Positions 14,719-21,104 of a DNA stretch of 21,104 nucleotides are shown piece by piece. A model generated the notes under the pieces. It did no database searches. It had not been told where the DNA came from and was given only the letters and a program-made list of their open reading frames with translations. The DNA is from UBA1858 sp045106935 (GTDB taxonomy: Bacteria; Pseudomonadota; Gammaproteobacteria; UBA4575), in NCBI GenBank assembly GCA_045106935.1, contig JBGCFN010000028.1, positions 1 to 21,104 of the forward strand. The letters are read 5' to 3'. The position numbers and the translations under genes were made by a program. The stretch's first letter is position 1; the number at the start of each line of letters is the position of its first letter.

Positions 14719-15333
14719 TTAGATGGCACCATGTTTGACCAATAATTGGTGAATTGATTCTGCCATTTTTCGATACCCTTGTTGATTTAGATGTACTGCA
14801 TCAGATTTATACTGATTTTTTCTCAACAAGCCCGAGAGCAAATCATCTGCAAGCACTAGATTATATTGTTCCGCCAATTCTTCGTATAACCGCGCCACAT
14901 CTGAAAATAATTTCTTTTCTGGTACACCAATCAATACCACTTGCACTTGACGTGCTTTTGCTAATTCAATCATGGCCGCTAAATTTTGCTTGGTGGTGTG
15001 TCGATTTTTATTTCGCAAAATATCATTGCCACCTTCTAACAAGAGCAATAAATTAGGCTTCACCTCATCCATAACCATTGGCAACCGCGCTAACCCTTGT
15101 GTTGTTTCTTCACCCGAGACTCCCGCTGAGATCACATTGCGCCCAGTTAATTGGGCTAACACCACAGGGTAACTATTCTCATGTGAAGTTCCCACACCCA
15201 CGGTTAGGCTATCACCAAATGCGAGAATGACACCGTCTTCAGGAACGGGCACTAAAGACGTGGATTCTGAACACGCCTGAAGAAACATCAAGCAAAGCAG
15301 CAGGAGGAAAACAAGCACTTTAGACGGTAACAT
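14719..15333 (-). CDS. TesA-like SGNH lipoprotein esterase
   Basis: This 204-residue lipoprotein has a signal with lipobox LQAC (C21), then an SGNH hydrolase domain. The catalytic blocks are S42 in FGDSLTVG, G74 in SGEETT, N103 in GGND and D178/H181 in DAVHLN. This pattern matches TesA, a multifunctional thioesterase, lysophospholipase and arylesterase, but here membrane-attached. The frame runs open to 15459, but that extension overlaps a separate small lipoprotein gene; the ATG at 15333 gives a clean lipoprotein signal and lies 25 bp after that gene's stop. With a phospholipase-A2-like protein downstream, a role in lipid turnover is a reasonable inference. The natural substrate is unknown. 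Confidence 0.88.
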   Translation of the reverse strand: MLPSKVLVFLLLLCLMFLQACSESTSLVPVPEDGVILAFGDSLTVGVGTSHENSYPVVLAQLTGRNVISAGVSGEETTQGLARLPMVMDEVKPNLLLLLEGGNDILRNKNRHTTKQNLAAMIELAKARQVQVVLIGVPEKKLFSDVARLYEELAEQYNLVLADDLLSGLLRKNQYKSDAVHLNQQGYRKMAESIHQLLVKHGAI

Positions 15334-15358
15334 AGCGATTCTTAAATAAGGATTGGCG

Positions 15359-15526
15359 TTAATCAACTTTAAACAAGCAATGTTTCGCATAATCTTTTGC
15401 CTGGTTAATAGTCCAGTCACCTTTTGCTTTCGCATCGAGGTTGGCGCACCACTTCTCACTCCCTATCTCTGCACTACATGCAGTTAAGTAAAGAGTTGCG
15501 ATAGCAAGCAATAAAAATTTATACAT
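15359..15526 (-). CDS. Small DUF3012-like lipoprotein (55 residues)
   Basis: The minus-strand frame from the ATG at 15526 to the TAA at 15359 encodes 55 residues. It has a signal peptide with lipobox LTAC (C17), followed by a short mature domain with the motifs IGSEKWC (21-27), KGDWTINQA (35-43) and DYAKHC (45-50). These motifs are those I know from DUF3012, a family of very short gammaproteobacterial lipoproteins of unknown function. The gene is too short for many callers and is overlapped by a spurious N-terminal extension of the downstream esterase. It precedes the esterase by 25 bp and probably heads the exported-protein operon. No ribosome site is evident. Confidence 0.85.
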   Translation of the reverse strand: MYKFLLLAIATLYLTACSAEIGSEKWCANLDAKAKGDWTINQAKDYAKHCLFKVD

Positions 15527-15538
15527 ATCTGTAAGGGG

Positions 15539-15581
15539 ACGTGATTGAAAGTAGATGCATTTAATGAATTTTCAGTCACGT
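15539..15581. repeat. 12-bp inverted repeat upstream of the DUF3012-like gene
   Basis: ACGTGATTGAAA (15539-15550) and TTTCAGTCACGT (15570-15581) pair over 12 bp with one T-G pair and a 19-base centre. It begins 13 bp upstream of the minus-strand ATG at 15526, so it lies in that gene's promoter or leader. Confidence 0.5.
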
Positions 15582-15605
15582 TTTAACAGCTATGCAAATT
15601 TTTCG

Positions 15606-15646
15606 CTAGCCATCACCAGCAATTACCTCAAAAAAACTATGGCTAG
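15606..15646. repeat. 8-bp perfect inverted repeat
   Basis: CTAGCCAT (15606-15613) and ATGGCTAG (15639-15646) are exact reverse complements separated by 25 bp. The spacing is long for a dimer operator unless DNA looping or a larger complex is involved. Confidence 0.35.
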
Positions 15647-15665
15647 ATAGACTTTAAGCAGGCAA

Positions 15666-15688
15666 TTGATATCGTTATAACGAATCAA
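15666..15688. promoter_or_regulatory. Palindromic operator-like site
   Basis: A perfect 10-bp palindrome CGTTATAACG (15673-15682) is flanked by TTGAT (15666-15670) and ATCAA (15684-15688), giving 20 paired bases in 23 bp with a one-base asymmetry. This looks like the target of a dimeric repressor or activator. The regulator is unknown. Confidence 0.45.
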
Positions 15689-15874
15689 AACTCTCTATTG
15701 TTAGCATTGAAGCGATGTTCAATTTGAAGTAACTAAAACACCCATATAACAACCACTCTTCAGATCATTTCTCATGTTTCTAAGTAATGAACTGTTTTAT
15801 ATGTTTTTTTGAAATAGAAAAATTTGCTTAAATATTCACAAAATTTTTCGCTAATTTCCCTCTCAAAATAATTC

Positions 15875-15904
15875 TTGTACGTCGCTGCACACGTATTGTA
15901 TGAT
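15875..15904 (+). promoter_or_regulatory. Predicted promoter of the PEP-CTERM gene
   Basis: TTGTAC (15875-15880) and TATGAT (15899-15904, five of six bases) are separated by 18 bp. Transcription from about 15911 would give a leader of about 78 nt that includes the hairpin at 15922-15944. Confidence 0.5.
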
Positions 15905-15921
15905 CCGCAAAGTAATTGTCT

Positions 15922-15947
15922 AACTGATTGTTTTAGAATCAGTTTTT
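15922..15947 (+). other. Hairpin followed by T run in the PEP-CTERM leader
   Basis: AACTGATT (15922-15929) and AATCAGTT (15937-15944) form a perfect 8-bp stem with a 7-base loop, followed by TTT. Lying in the 5' leader, it could act as an attenuator or as an mRNA-stabilising structure. It is AT-rich, so weak as a terminator. Confidence 0.4.
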
Positions 15948-15988
15948 AAGGTAATTACCCATACATTTAGAAGGGGACATACACCACC

Positions 15989-16612
15989 ATGAAAAAATTT
16001 AGCACTTTAACTATTCTATTGTTAAGCGGATTGTTTGGTATCCAAGCAAACGCAGCAATGATCACTAACGGCAGTTTTGAGGAAGGGCATAACAACCCAA
16101 TTACTTGGGAATTTTTACCCTCAATTACCGGATGGAACGAAGCCCCTGTTACTACTAATGTAGAAATTCATCGCGGCGGCTTCATCGCACCCACTGCACA
16201 AGATGGGAATTACTACGTTGAGTTAAATTCTCACCCATCTCAAAGCACACCGTTCGAGCTTGTACAAAATATTGCTACAGATCTAGGCCAACAATATAAA
16301 GTCACATTCTGGGCACAAAAAAGAGAAGAAAATGACGGTTCATTTTCTGTATCTGCAGGTGGCAGCGATTCAACAGTCTCTAGCCATGTGGTTGGTACAT
16401 GGTCAATGCATCACCTCCTATTTACTGCAGCTTCTGAATTAACATCACTAAGATTTGTATCTCTAGATGTACCTCCTGGCTCAGATACCATTGGACACTT
16501 TCTAGATAATGTTGAAATCTCAGCAGTCCCACTACCTGGTGCTTTAGTCTTACTCGGCGGCGGCTTACTTGGTTTAGGTGCATTTAGAAAACGCGACACT
16601 CACTCAGCTTAA
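15989..16612 (+). CDS. PEP-CTERM sorted exported protein with DUF642-like domain
   Basis: This 207-residue protein has a Sec signal peptide (about 1-22, cleavage near ANA/A), a beta-rich domain beginning NGSFEE (about 27-175) similar to DUF642/CBM-like modules, and a C-terminal tail VPLPGALVLLGGGLLGLGAF followed by RKR. That tail is a PEP-CTERM sorting signal, with VPLPG in place of the more common VPLPA, a hydrophobic helix and a basic end. Such proteins are processed by exosortase and usually go with exopolysaccharide production. No exosortase is in the window. AGAAGGGGAC lies about 12 bases before the ATG, rather distant for a ribosome site. Confidence 0.88.
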   Translation: MKKFSTLTILLLSGLFGIQANAAMITNGSFEEGHNNPITWEFLPSITGWNEAPVTTNVEIHRGGFIAPTAQDGNYYVELNSHPSQSTPFELVQNIATDLGQQYKVTFWAQKREENDGSFSVSAGGSDSTVSSHVVGTWSMHHLLFTAASELTSLRFVSLDVPPGSDTIGHFLDNVEISAVPLPGALVLLGGGLLGLGAFRKRDTHSA

Positions 16613-16653
16613 ATCTGAAGTTTTATCGCAGACATTCTATCTGTATTGAAACC

Positions 16654-16764
16654 GCAATCATGCAGCATTATTGATCTTTAATAATGCTGCATGAAATGCT
16701 TATCAACTAGACACTCTCTACCTATTCTTTATCTAGCGCTTTAAGTCCTCACCTGCATGATTGC
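16654..16764. repeat. 12-bp inverted repeat flanking the PEP-CTERM/tex gap
   Basis: GCAATCATGCAG (16654-16665) and CTGCATGATTGC (16753-16764) are exact reverse complements, 87 bp apart. The left copy shares bases with the hairpin and the right copy abuts the tex stop codon. Confidence 0.5.
16658..16694. terminator. 15-bp perfect hairpin between the PEP-CTERM gene and tex
   Basis: The arms 16658-16672 and 16680-16694 (beginning TCATGCAGCATTATT) pair without mismatch around a 7-base loop. It lies 46 bp after the PEP-CTERM stop. No T run follows on either strand, so it may protect 3' ends or terminate only weakly. Confidence 0.55.
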
Positions 16765-19130
16765 TAGGACTGTTTATCTTTCTTTTTCTGCGCTTCTAAA
16801 AATAACATAGCCATTGTTCCATTCTGTTGTTGTGATGGCTGGGATGATTTATTGCTTGCGCCAGCGCTAGAACTTCGAGCGTTATTATTTCTTCGACGCC
16901 CTTTTTGATGATTAGCACGTCCGTGTTGTTTTGATTTTGCCTTATGCTTACCATCTACTAGCTCATCATCTAATCGCATCGTTAAAGCAATACGCTTTCG
17001 TGCAATGTCCACTTCCATCACTTTAACTTTAACAATGTCACCAGCTTTCACCACGGTGCGCGGATCTTTTACAAACGTATGAGATAAAGCAGAAATATGG
17101 ACCAAGCCATCTTGATGCACACCTATATCCACAAATGCGCCAAAGTTCGTCACATTCGTCACTGTGCCTTCCAACACCATCGCCGGCAACAAATCCTTTA
17201 ACGTATCTACGCCTTCTTTATATACCGCGGCTTTAAACTCAGGGCGCGGATCTCGCCCAGGCTTATCCAACTCATCAATAATATCTGTCACTGTAGGCAA
17301 ACCAAATTGCTCATTGATATAATTTTTTGGGTTTAACGCTTTTAGCAAAGATGAGTCACCTATTAACGAATCAATATCTGTTTCTTGCTGGTGGGCAATT
17401 CTTTCAACCAATGAATATGATTCGGGATGGACAGCTGATGCATCTAATGAGTTTTCACCATTGGCGATACGTAAAAAGCCCGCGGCTTGTTCAAATGTCT
17501 TATCACCTAAACGAGGCACGCTTTTAAACTGCTGACGATTGTTAAATGCACCATTTTGATCTCGATAGTTAACAATGTTGTCTGCAATAGTGACACTTAG
17601 CCCTGAAACTCGGCGCAACAACGCAGCTGATGCCGTATTCACTTCTACACCAACAGCATTGACGCAATCTTCAACCACTGCATCGAGGTTCTGTGCCAGT
17701 TTTACCTGGCTAACATCATGCTGATATTGACCTACACCAATCGACTTGGGATCAATTTTTACAAGTTCCGCTAACGGGTCCTGTAGACGCCGCGCAATGG
17801 AAACTGCACCTCTGATGGTTACATCCAAATCAGGAAACTCTTTGGCGGCAAACTCAGAGGCAGAATACACAGAAGCCCCTGCTTCACTCACCATAATTTT
17901 CTGCAGTGACAGTTCGCGATGCTGCATTATCAAATCACCCGCCAGCTTATCTGTTTCACGTGATGCGGTACCATTACCTATCGCTAACAAAGTGACATTA
18001 TGTTTTGCTGCCAATTTTGCTAACACAGCAATTGACTGATCCCATTGGTTCTTTGGTGCATGAGGATAGATCGCAGTGTGATCTAGCAACTTGCCGGTGT
18101 TATCAACAACAGCAATTTTAACGCCTGTTCGCAAACCTGGATCGAGCCCCATTGTTACTTGGGCACCCGCAGGAGCCGCCAGCAACAAGTCTTTCAAATT
18201 ACTCCCAAATACATTAATGGCTTCTAGCTCAGCCTTTTCTCTTAGTTGCGCCATCAAATCAGATTCAATACGTAAATGTAATTTAACTCGCCAAGTCCAT
18301 CGTACGACATCAGCTAACCAGGCATCTGCTGCACGGCCCTGTTCACTAATACCAAATTCACTGGCGATCATAAATTCACAAGGATGCTTATCTCGAGGTG
18401 GCTCTGTCTCTGGTACGTCTAATTTAAGCGTTAAAAACCCTTCCCTACGTCCGCGAAGAAGCGCCAGTGCACGGTGTGAAGGGATAGATTGATACAATTC
18501 ATCGTAGCTAAAATAATCTTTAAATTTTACTGCATCTTGCTCTTTGCCCTTCACTAACGTTGAAAAAACTTTTGCTTCTGCTTGCATATGATGGCGCACT
18601 TGTTCTAACAGCTCAGCACTTTCACTAAAACGTTCCATGAGAATATAGCGTGCGCCATCAAGTGCTTCTTTCACGTCCGTGATGGCTAACTCCGTATTCA
18701 AGTACTTACCAGCTTCCACCTCTGGCACGAGCTTAGGGTCATCAAATAATGCATTTGCCAGCGGTTCCAAACCGGAACCTATTGCAATTTGGCCTTTGGT
18801 GCGACGCTTTTGCTTGTACGGCAAATACAAATCTTCCAGTCGCATCTTAGTTTTTGCTTGATTCAGTGATTTTTCAATTTCAGGGGTTAGCTTTCCTTGT
18901 TCCGAGATGCTTTTAATAATAGTCTCTCGACGTTCATCCATTTCACGCAGATACATCAATCGCTCTTGCAATGTGCGTAATTGAGTATCGTCTAAACCAC
19001 CTGTTACTTCTTTACGATAGCGGGATATAAATGGAACAGTTGAGCCTTCATCCAACAATTCAATAGAGGCATTTACTTGTTCAAGCTTTACATTAAGCTC
19101 AGCGGCTATAGTTTGACTGATGTGTGACAT
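16764..19130 (-). CDS. tex: Transcription accessory protein Tex (S1 RNA-binding)
   Basis: This 788-residue cytoplasmic nucleic-acid-binding protein is the bacterial relative of Spt6. Its order is: Tex N-terminal helices (about 1-320, with LLDEGSTVPFISRYRKEVTGG near 25-45), a YqgF/RNase H-like domain (from about 325, MGLDPGLRTG), helix-hairpin-helix repeats (about 490-560, including VPRLGDKTFEQAAGFLRI) and an S1 domain (about 650-720, GTVTNVTNFGAFVDIG). A basic, Ser/Gln-rich low-complexity tail (about 725-788) completes it and is the variable part. The ATG at 19130 gives the family N-terminus; there is no ribosome site, but a TATAAT lies two bases upstream. It is convergent with the PEP-CTERM gene. 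Confidence 0.97.
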   Translation of the reverse strand: MSHISQTIAAELNVKLEQVNASIELLDEGSTVPFISRYRKEVTGGLDDTQLRTLQERLMYLREMDERRETIIKSISEQGKLTPEIEKSLNQAKTKMRLEDLYLPYKQKRRTKGQIAIGSGLEPLANALFDDPKLVPEVEAGKYLNTELAITDVKEALDGARYILMERFSESAELLEQVRHHMQAEAKVFSTLVKGKEQDAVKFKDYFSYDELYQSIPSHRALALLRGRREGFLTLKLDVPETEPPRDKHPCEFMIASEFGISEQGRAADAWLADVVRWTWRVKLHLRIESDLMAQLREKAELEAINVFGSNLKDLLLAAPAGAQVTMGLDPGLRTGVKIAVVDNTGKLLDHTAIYPHAPKNQWDQSIAVLAKLAAKHNVTLLAIGNGTASRETDKLAGDLIMQHRELSLQKIMVSEAGASVYSASEFAAKEFPDLDVTIRGAVSIARRLQDPLAELVKIDPKSIGVGQYQHDVSQVKLAQNLDAVVEDCVNAVGVEVNTASAALLRRVSGLSVTIADNIVNYRDQNGAFNNRQQFKSVPRLGDKTFEQAAGFLRIANGENSLDASAVHPESYSLVERIAHQQETDIDSLIGDSSLLKALNPKNYINEQFGLPTVTDIIDELDKPGRDPRPEFKAAVYKEGVDTLKDLLPAMVLEGTVTNVTNFGAFVDIGVHQDGLVHISALSHTFVKDPRTVVKAGDIVKVKVMEVDIARKRIALTMRLDDELVDGKHKAKSKQHGRANHQKGRRRNNNARSSSAGASNKSSQPSQQQNGTMAMLFLEAQKKKDKQS

Positions 19131-19252
19131 GAATTATAAAAGTTGGTTTAAGGAGGAGACTATTTAGGCATGCATGTAGGCCCAGATTATGACAAACATT
19201 ACAAAAGAATTCTTTAAGATTATGACTCGATAATTTTTCTTAAGTATCAATC

Positions 19253-19555
19253 ATGCCAAGGTATAGATTTCAAAAAATCATGGATAGTGTTAAGAAGGTC
19301 ACTGAGATTGTTGGCGACATTGCTAATTCATCTCAAGAACAAGCACCTGGGATAGAACAAGTTAACAAGGCAATTAATGACATGGACTCTGTCACACAAC
19401 AAAATACTTCTTTAGTCGAAGAAGTATCAGTTTCTGCAAACCCAATGAACCAGAAAAGCACAGAACTCAGCCATCTTGTAGGGTTCTTTAATATAGATAA
19501 AACTCAGCAGCATGTAGAAATAAAGACCATTAACGATCCACAAGACCGTCGATGA
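19253..19555 (+). pseudogene. 5'-truncated methyl-accepting chemotaxis protein remnant
   Basis: The 100-codon frame matches only the last part of a chemoreceptor signalling domain: SVKKVTEIVGDIANSSQEQ, GIEQVNKAINDMDSVTQQN, LVEEVS and a final LVGFF segment. The ligand-binding region, membrane helices, HAMP domain and the conserved hairpin tip are all absent. An in-frame stop lies just upstream of the ATG, and no other receptor fragments are recognisable in the 120 bp before it. Some normally conserved positions are changed (for example QAPG for QSAG). No ribosome site precedes the ATG. I therefore read it as a decaying remnant rather than a working small gene, although the open frame is intact. 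Confidence 0.82.
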
Positions 19556-19717
19556 AATTGAATTATCTGACTGGGCGGAATTTTAATCCTCAATCCAACA
19601 GACAAATAATTCAATAACAAACATCATCAAACAAAAGTTCACAACACATGGTTATGTTTATAAACAAATCATCTCTGGAAATGTATAAATTCGCATAGAT
19701 AGTTTTAACCTATCAAA

Positions 19718-20650
19718 CTAAAATTCTCGGCCAAACTCTTTCTTAAACTGGTCTTTAAATTCAGTCAGTGTAAAAGAATGATTTTGCGTACCATGGTGTT
19801 GAATTTTAATCGCGCCTAACAACGACGCTATTCTACATGTTGTTTCCCAATCCATCTCATTCATGATTCCATAAATCAAGCCTGCACGATAGGCATCGCC
19901 ACATCCAGTAGGATCTTTCAGGTCATCAACGGCTACCACGGGTATACTTATCTTCTTGCCTTCAGAATAGACTGTTGAACCTTCAGCGCCACGTGTCACA
20001 ATTAATGCTTGCACCCGTTCAGCAATTTCTCCCTCTGATAAACCTGTACGTTCCTGCATGAGCTGAGATTCGTAATCATTCACAGTGACATAGCTTGCTT
20101 GTTCTATGAATGTTTTTAGATTGTCACCATCAAACATTGGCAGACCCTGCCCTGGATCAAAAATAAACGGAATGTTAGCTGCCGCAAATTGTTCTGCATG
20201 TTGAATCATTGCATCGCGACCATCTGGTGATATCAAGCCTAAGCTAATTCCATCATTTGTAGGAATTTCTACGCTATGAGCAAAATTCATTGCACCTGGG
20301 TGAAAAGCAGTTATTTGATTATCATCTAAATCGGTTGTTATAAATGCTTGAGCAGTATACGACTCATCTATTTGTTTAATGTAATCTTGGCTAACACCGG
20401 TCTTTTTCATCCATTCTGAATAAGGAGCAAAATCGGTACCTACTGTTCCCATGGGTTTTCCATCACCTTCAAGCAAATGTAAGTTATAGGCTATATTCCC
20501 CGCCGTGCCACCAAATTCACGACGCATGTCAGGAACAAGGAAACATACATTTAAGATATGTACTTTATCGGGCAAGATATGATTTTTAAATTGGTCTTGA
20601 AAGACCATGATGTTGTCATACGCAAACGAGCCACAAATTAGTGCCGTCAT
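19718..20650 (-). CDS. PfkB-family sugar or nucleoside kinase
   Basis: This 310-residue cytoplasmic kinase belongs to the ribokinase/PfkB family. The N-terminal PfkB signature is REFGGTAGNIAYNL (about 44-57) and the C-terminal one is DPTGCGDAYRAGL (about 248-260), with the catalytic Asp in GCGD. The combination of GGTAGNIAYNL with DPTGCGDAYRAG recalls bacterial proteins annotated as adenosine kinase, so adenosine or a ribose derivative is the best guess, not certain. AGGA lies about 11 bases before the ATG at 20650. Rubredoxin is encoded 64 bp upstream on the same strand and may be cotranscribed. Confidence 0.88.
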   Translation of the reverse strand: MTALICGSFAYDNIMVFQDQFKNHILPDKVHILNVCFLVPDMRREFGGTAGNIAYNLHLLEGDGKPMGTVGTDFAPYSEWMKKTGVSQDYIKQIDESYTAQAFITTDLDDNQITAFHPGAMNFAHSVEIPTNDGISLGLISPDGRDAMIQHAEQFAAANIPFIFDPGQGLPMFDGDNLKTFIEQASYVTVNDYESQLMQERTGLSEGEIAERVQALIVTRGAEGSTVYSEGKKISIPVVAVDDLKDPTGCGDAYRAGLIYGIMNEMDWETTCRIASLLGAIKIQHHGTQNHSFTLTEFKDQFKKEFGREF

Positions 20651-20714
20651 AATGTCAATTTCCTATTTTGTTTGAAGGTTAATTAATTTTATTTCATGCT
20701 GACTACAATGATGT

Positions 20715-20885
20715 TTAGACTAGCTCAACCATCTCGAAATCATCTTTAATAGCGCCACACTCAGGGCATTGCCAATTCATAGGGATATCATCCCATTTAG
20801 TCCCAGGCTCGATGCCATCATCCGGCGCACCTTTTTCCTCATCGTAAATCCAGCCACATATTACACACATATATTTCTTGTACAC
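20715..20885 (-). CDS. Rubredoxin
   Basis: This minus-strand frame encodes a 56-residue rubredoxin, a small cytoplasmic electron carrier with one iron bound by four cysteines. The ligands are in MCVICGW (C7, C10) and CPECGA (C40, C43), with the conserved YDEEKGAPDDGIEPGT between them. The start is GTG at 20885, supported by AAAGGAGAG about 9-14 bases upstream; an ATG five codons later is possible but further from that site. It is divergent from thiD, a neighbourhood I recall from other gammaproteobacteria. Its redox partner is not encoded here. Confidence 0.95.
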   Translation of the reverse strand: MYKKYMCVICGWIYDEEKGAPDDGIEPGTKWDDIPMNWQCPECGAIKDDFEMVELV

Positions 20886-20967
20886 GTCCAGCTCTCTCCT
20901 TTGTCAAGCCATATCCATCGTTTACTAGCGTGATAAACTGGGTGAATCATATCGACCTAGTGTACTT

Positions 20968-21104
20968 ATGCAAGTAGAAAATTCTCGCCCATCAGTTTTA
21001 TGTATTGGCGGCCTAGACCCATCAGGAGGAGCAGGGCTTCAAGCTGATATTGAAGCCATTGCTAGCTGTGGTGGTCACGCGCTACCGATCGCAAGCTGTT
21101 TGAC
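20968..21104 (+). CDS. thiD: Hydroxymethylpyrimidine/phosphomethylpyrimidine kinase, 5' end only
   Basis: The first 45 codons are present before the window ends. The sequence IGGLDPSGGAGLQADIEA (about residues 13-30) is the substrate-binding N-terminal motif of ThiD, the thiamine-pathway kinase that phosphorylates HMP and HMP-phosphate. The ATG at 20968 is the first in frame that gives a normal N-terminus. No ribosome site is visible upstream. The gene is divergent from rubredoxin over 82 bp. Confidence 0.92.
   Translation, partial: MQVENSRPSVLCIGGLDPSGGAGLQADIEAIASCGGHALPIASCL

Larger units (their letters stand above)
15531..15988. other. 458-bp AT-rich intergenic region with several dyads
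   Basis: No convincing gene is seen on either strand. It separates divergent transcription of the DUF3012-like gene and the PEP-CTERM gene. It holds several inverted repeats, a 13-bp direct repeat (15596-15608 and 15841-15853), a sigma-70-type promoter near 15875 and a leader hairpin at 15922-15944. I did not find the sigma-54 -24/-12 pattern known for some PEP-CTERM genes. Confidence 0.55.

Noticed and set aside
15600..15988. Sigma-54 promoter for the PEP-CTERM gene
   Set aside because: No TGGCA-N-TTGC pattern with correct -24/-12 spacing was found; a sigma-70-type promoter fits better.
19133..19138. TATAAT two bases before the tex ATG as a leaderless promoter
   Set aside because: The start site would fall inside codon two and no -35 is visible, so it cannot produce the annotated start as it stands.
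19170..19217. 15-codon frame after AAGGAGGAG at 19149-19157
   Set aside because: The ribosome site is about 13 bases from the ATG, which is too far, and the peptide has no recognisable feature; the purine run may be chance.
1..21104. CRISPR array, tRNA, rRNA or intact insertion sequence
   Set aside because: No regularly spaced repeats, RNA gene signatures or transposase frames were seen on either strand.

Overview
The window is chromosomal DNA of a gammaproteobacterium with fairly low GC (my impression, not computed). The order mepM-like / anmK / erpA / bactofilin / DUF6776-like gene / argC / hemJ resembles, from memory, the Pseudomonas-type arrangement around argC and anmK. RppH, Tex, an ErpA-type A-type carrier, HemJ and a rubredoxin/thiD pair also fit a gammaproteobacterium. 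A PEP-CTERM protein and a DUF3012-type lipoprotein point to an environmental, probably aquatic, lineage. I cannot name the genus.

Layout. (1) 100-2780: a membrane-anchored M23 murein endopeptidase and anhydro-N-acetylmuramic acid kinase, closed by a strong bidirectional terminator. (2) 2796-5549, minus strand: erpA with its own promoter, and an argC / coiled-coil membrane protein / bactofilin operon ending in a terminator that contains the bactofilin stop codon. (3) 5633-8532: a divergent CLC-family protein with altered ion-site residues, hemJ, and a convergent four-helix membrane protein resembling the Lit/DUF1461 lipoprotein transacylase family. (4) 8635-12536: an iron-linked block with bfd under a clear Fur box, bfr with a Fur-like site, then a porin, a flavinylated FMN-binding protein and a PepSY membrane protein, which together look like an extracytoplasmic electron-transfer or iron-reduction module. 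(5) 12543-13812: divergent rppH and a HAD phosphatase, with nested dyads between them. (6) 13809-15526, minus strand: a closely spaced set of four exported proteins (DUF3012-type lipoprotein, SGNH/TesA-like lipoprotein, 3D-domain protein, phospholipase-A2-like lipoprotein). (7) 15531-16612: a 458-bp AT-rich regulatory region and a DUF642-like PEP-CTERM protein. (8) 16764-21104: tex, a 5'-truncated chemoreceptor remnant, a PfkB-family kinase, rubredoxin and the start of divergent thiD.

The main points of interest are: probable leaderless transcription of bfd and clc, where the predicted transcription start falls on the A of the ATG; the porin/FMN-binding/PepSY module next to Fur-controlled iron-storage genes; the unusual CLC residues; a Gram-negative Lit-like protein that keeps two candidate catalytic histidines; and the exported-hydrolase cluster, which includes a 55-residue lipoprotein gene. 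No CRISPR array, tRNA, rRNA or intact mobile element was seen.
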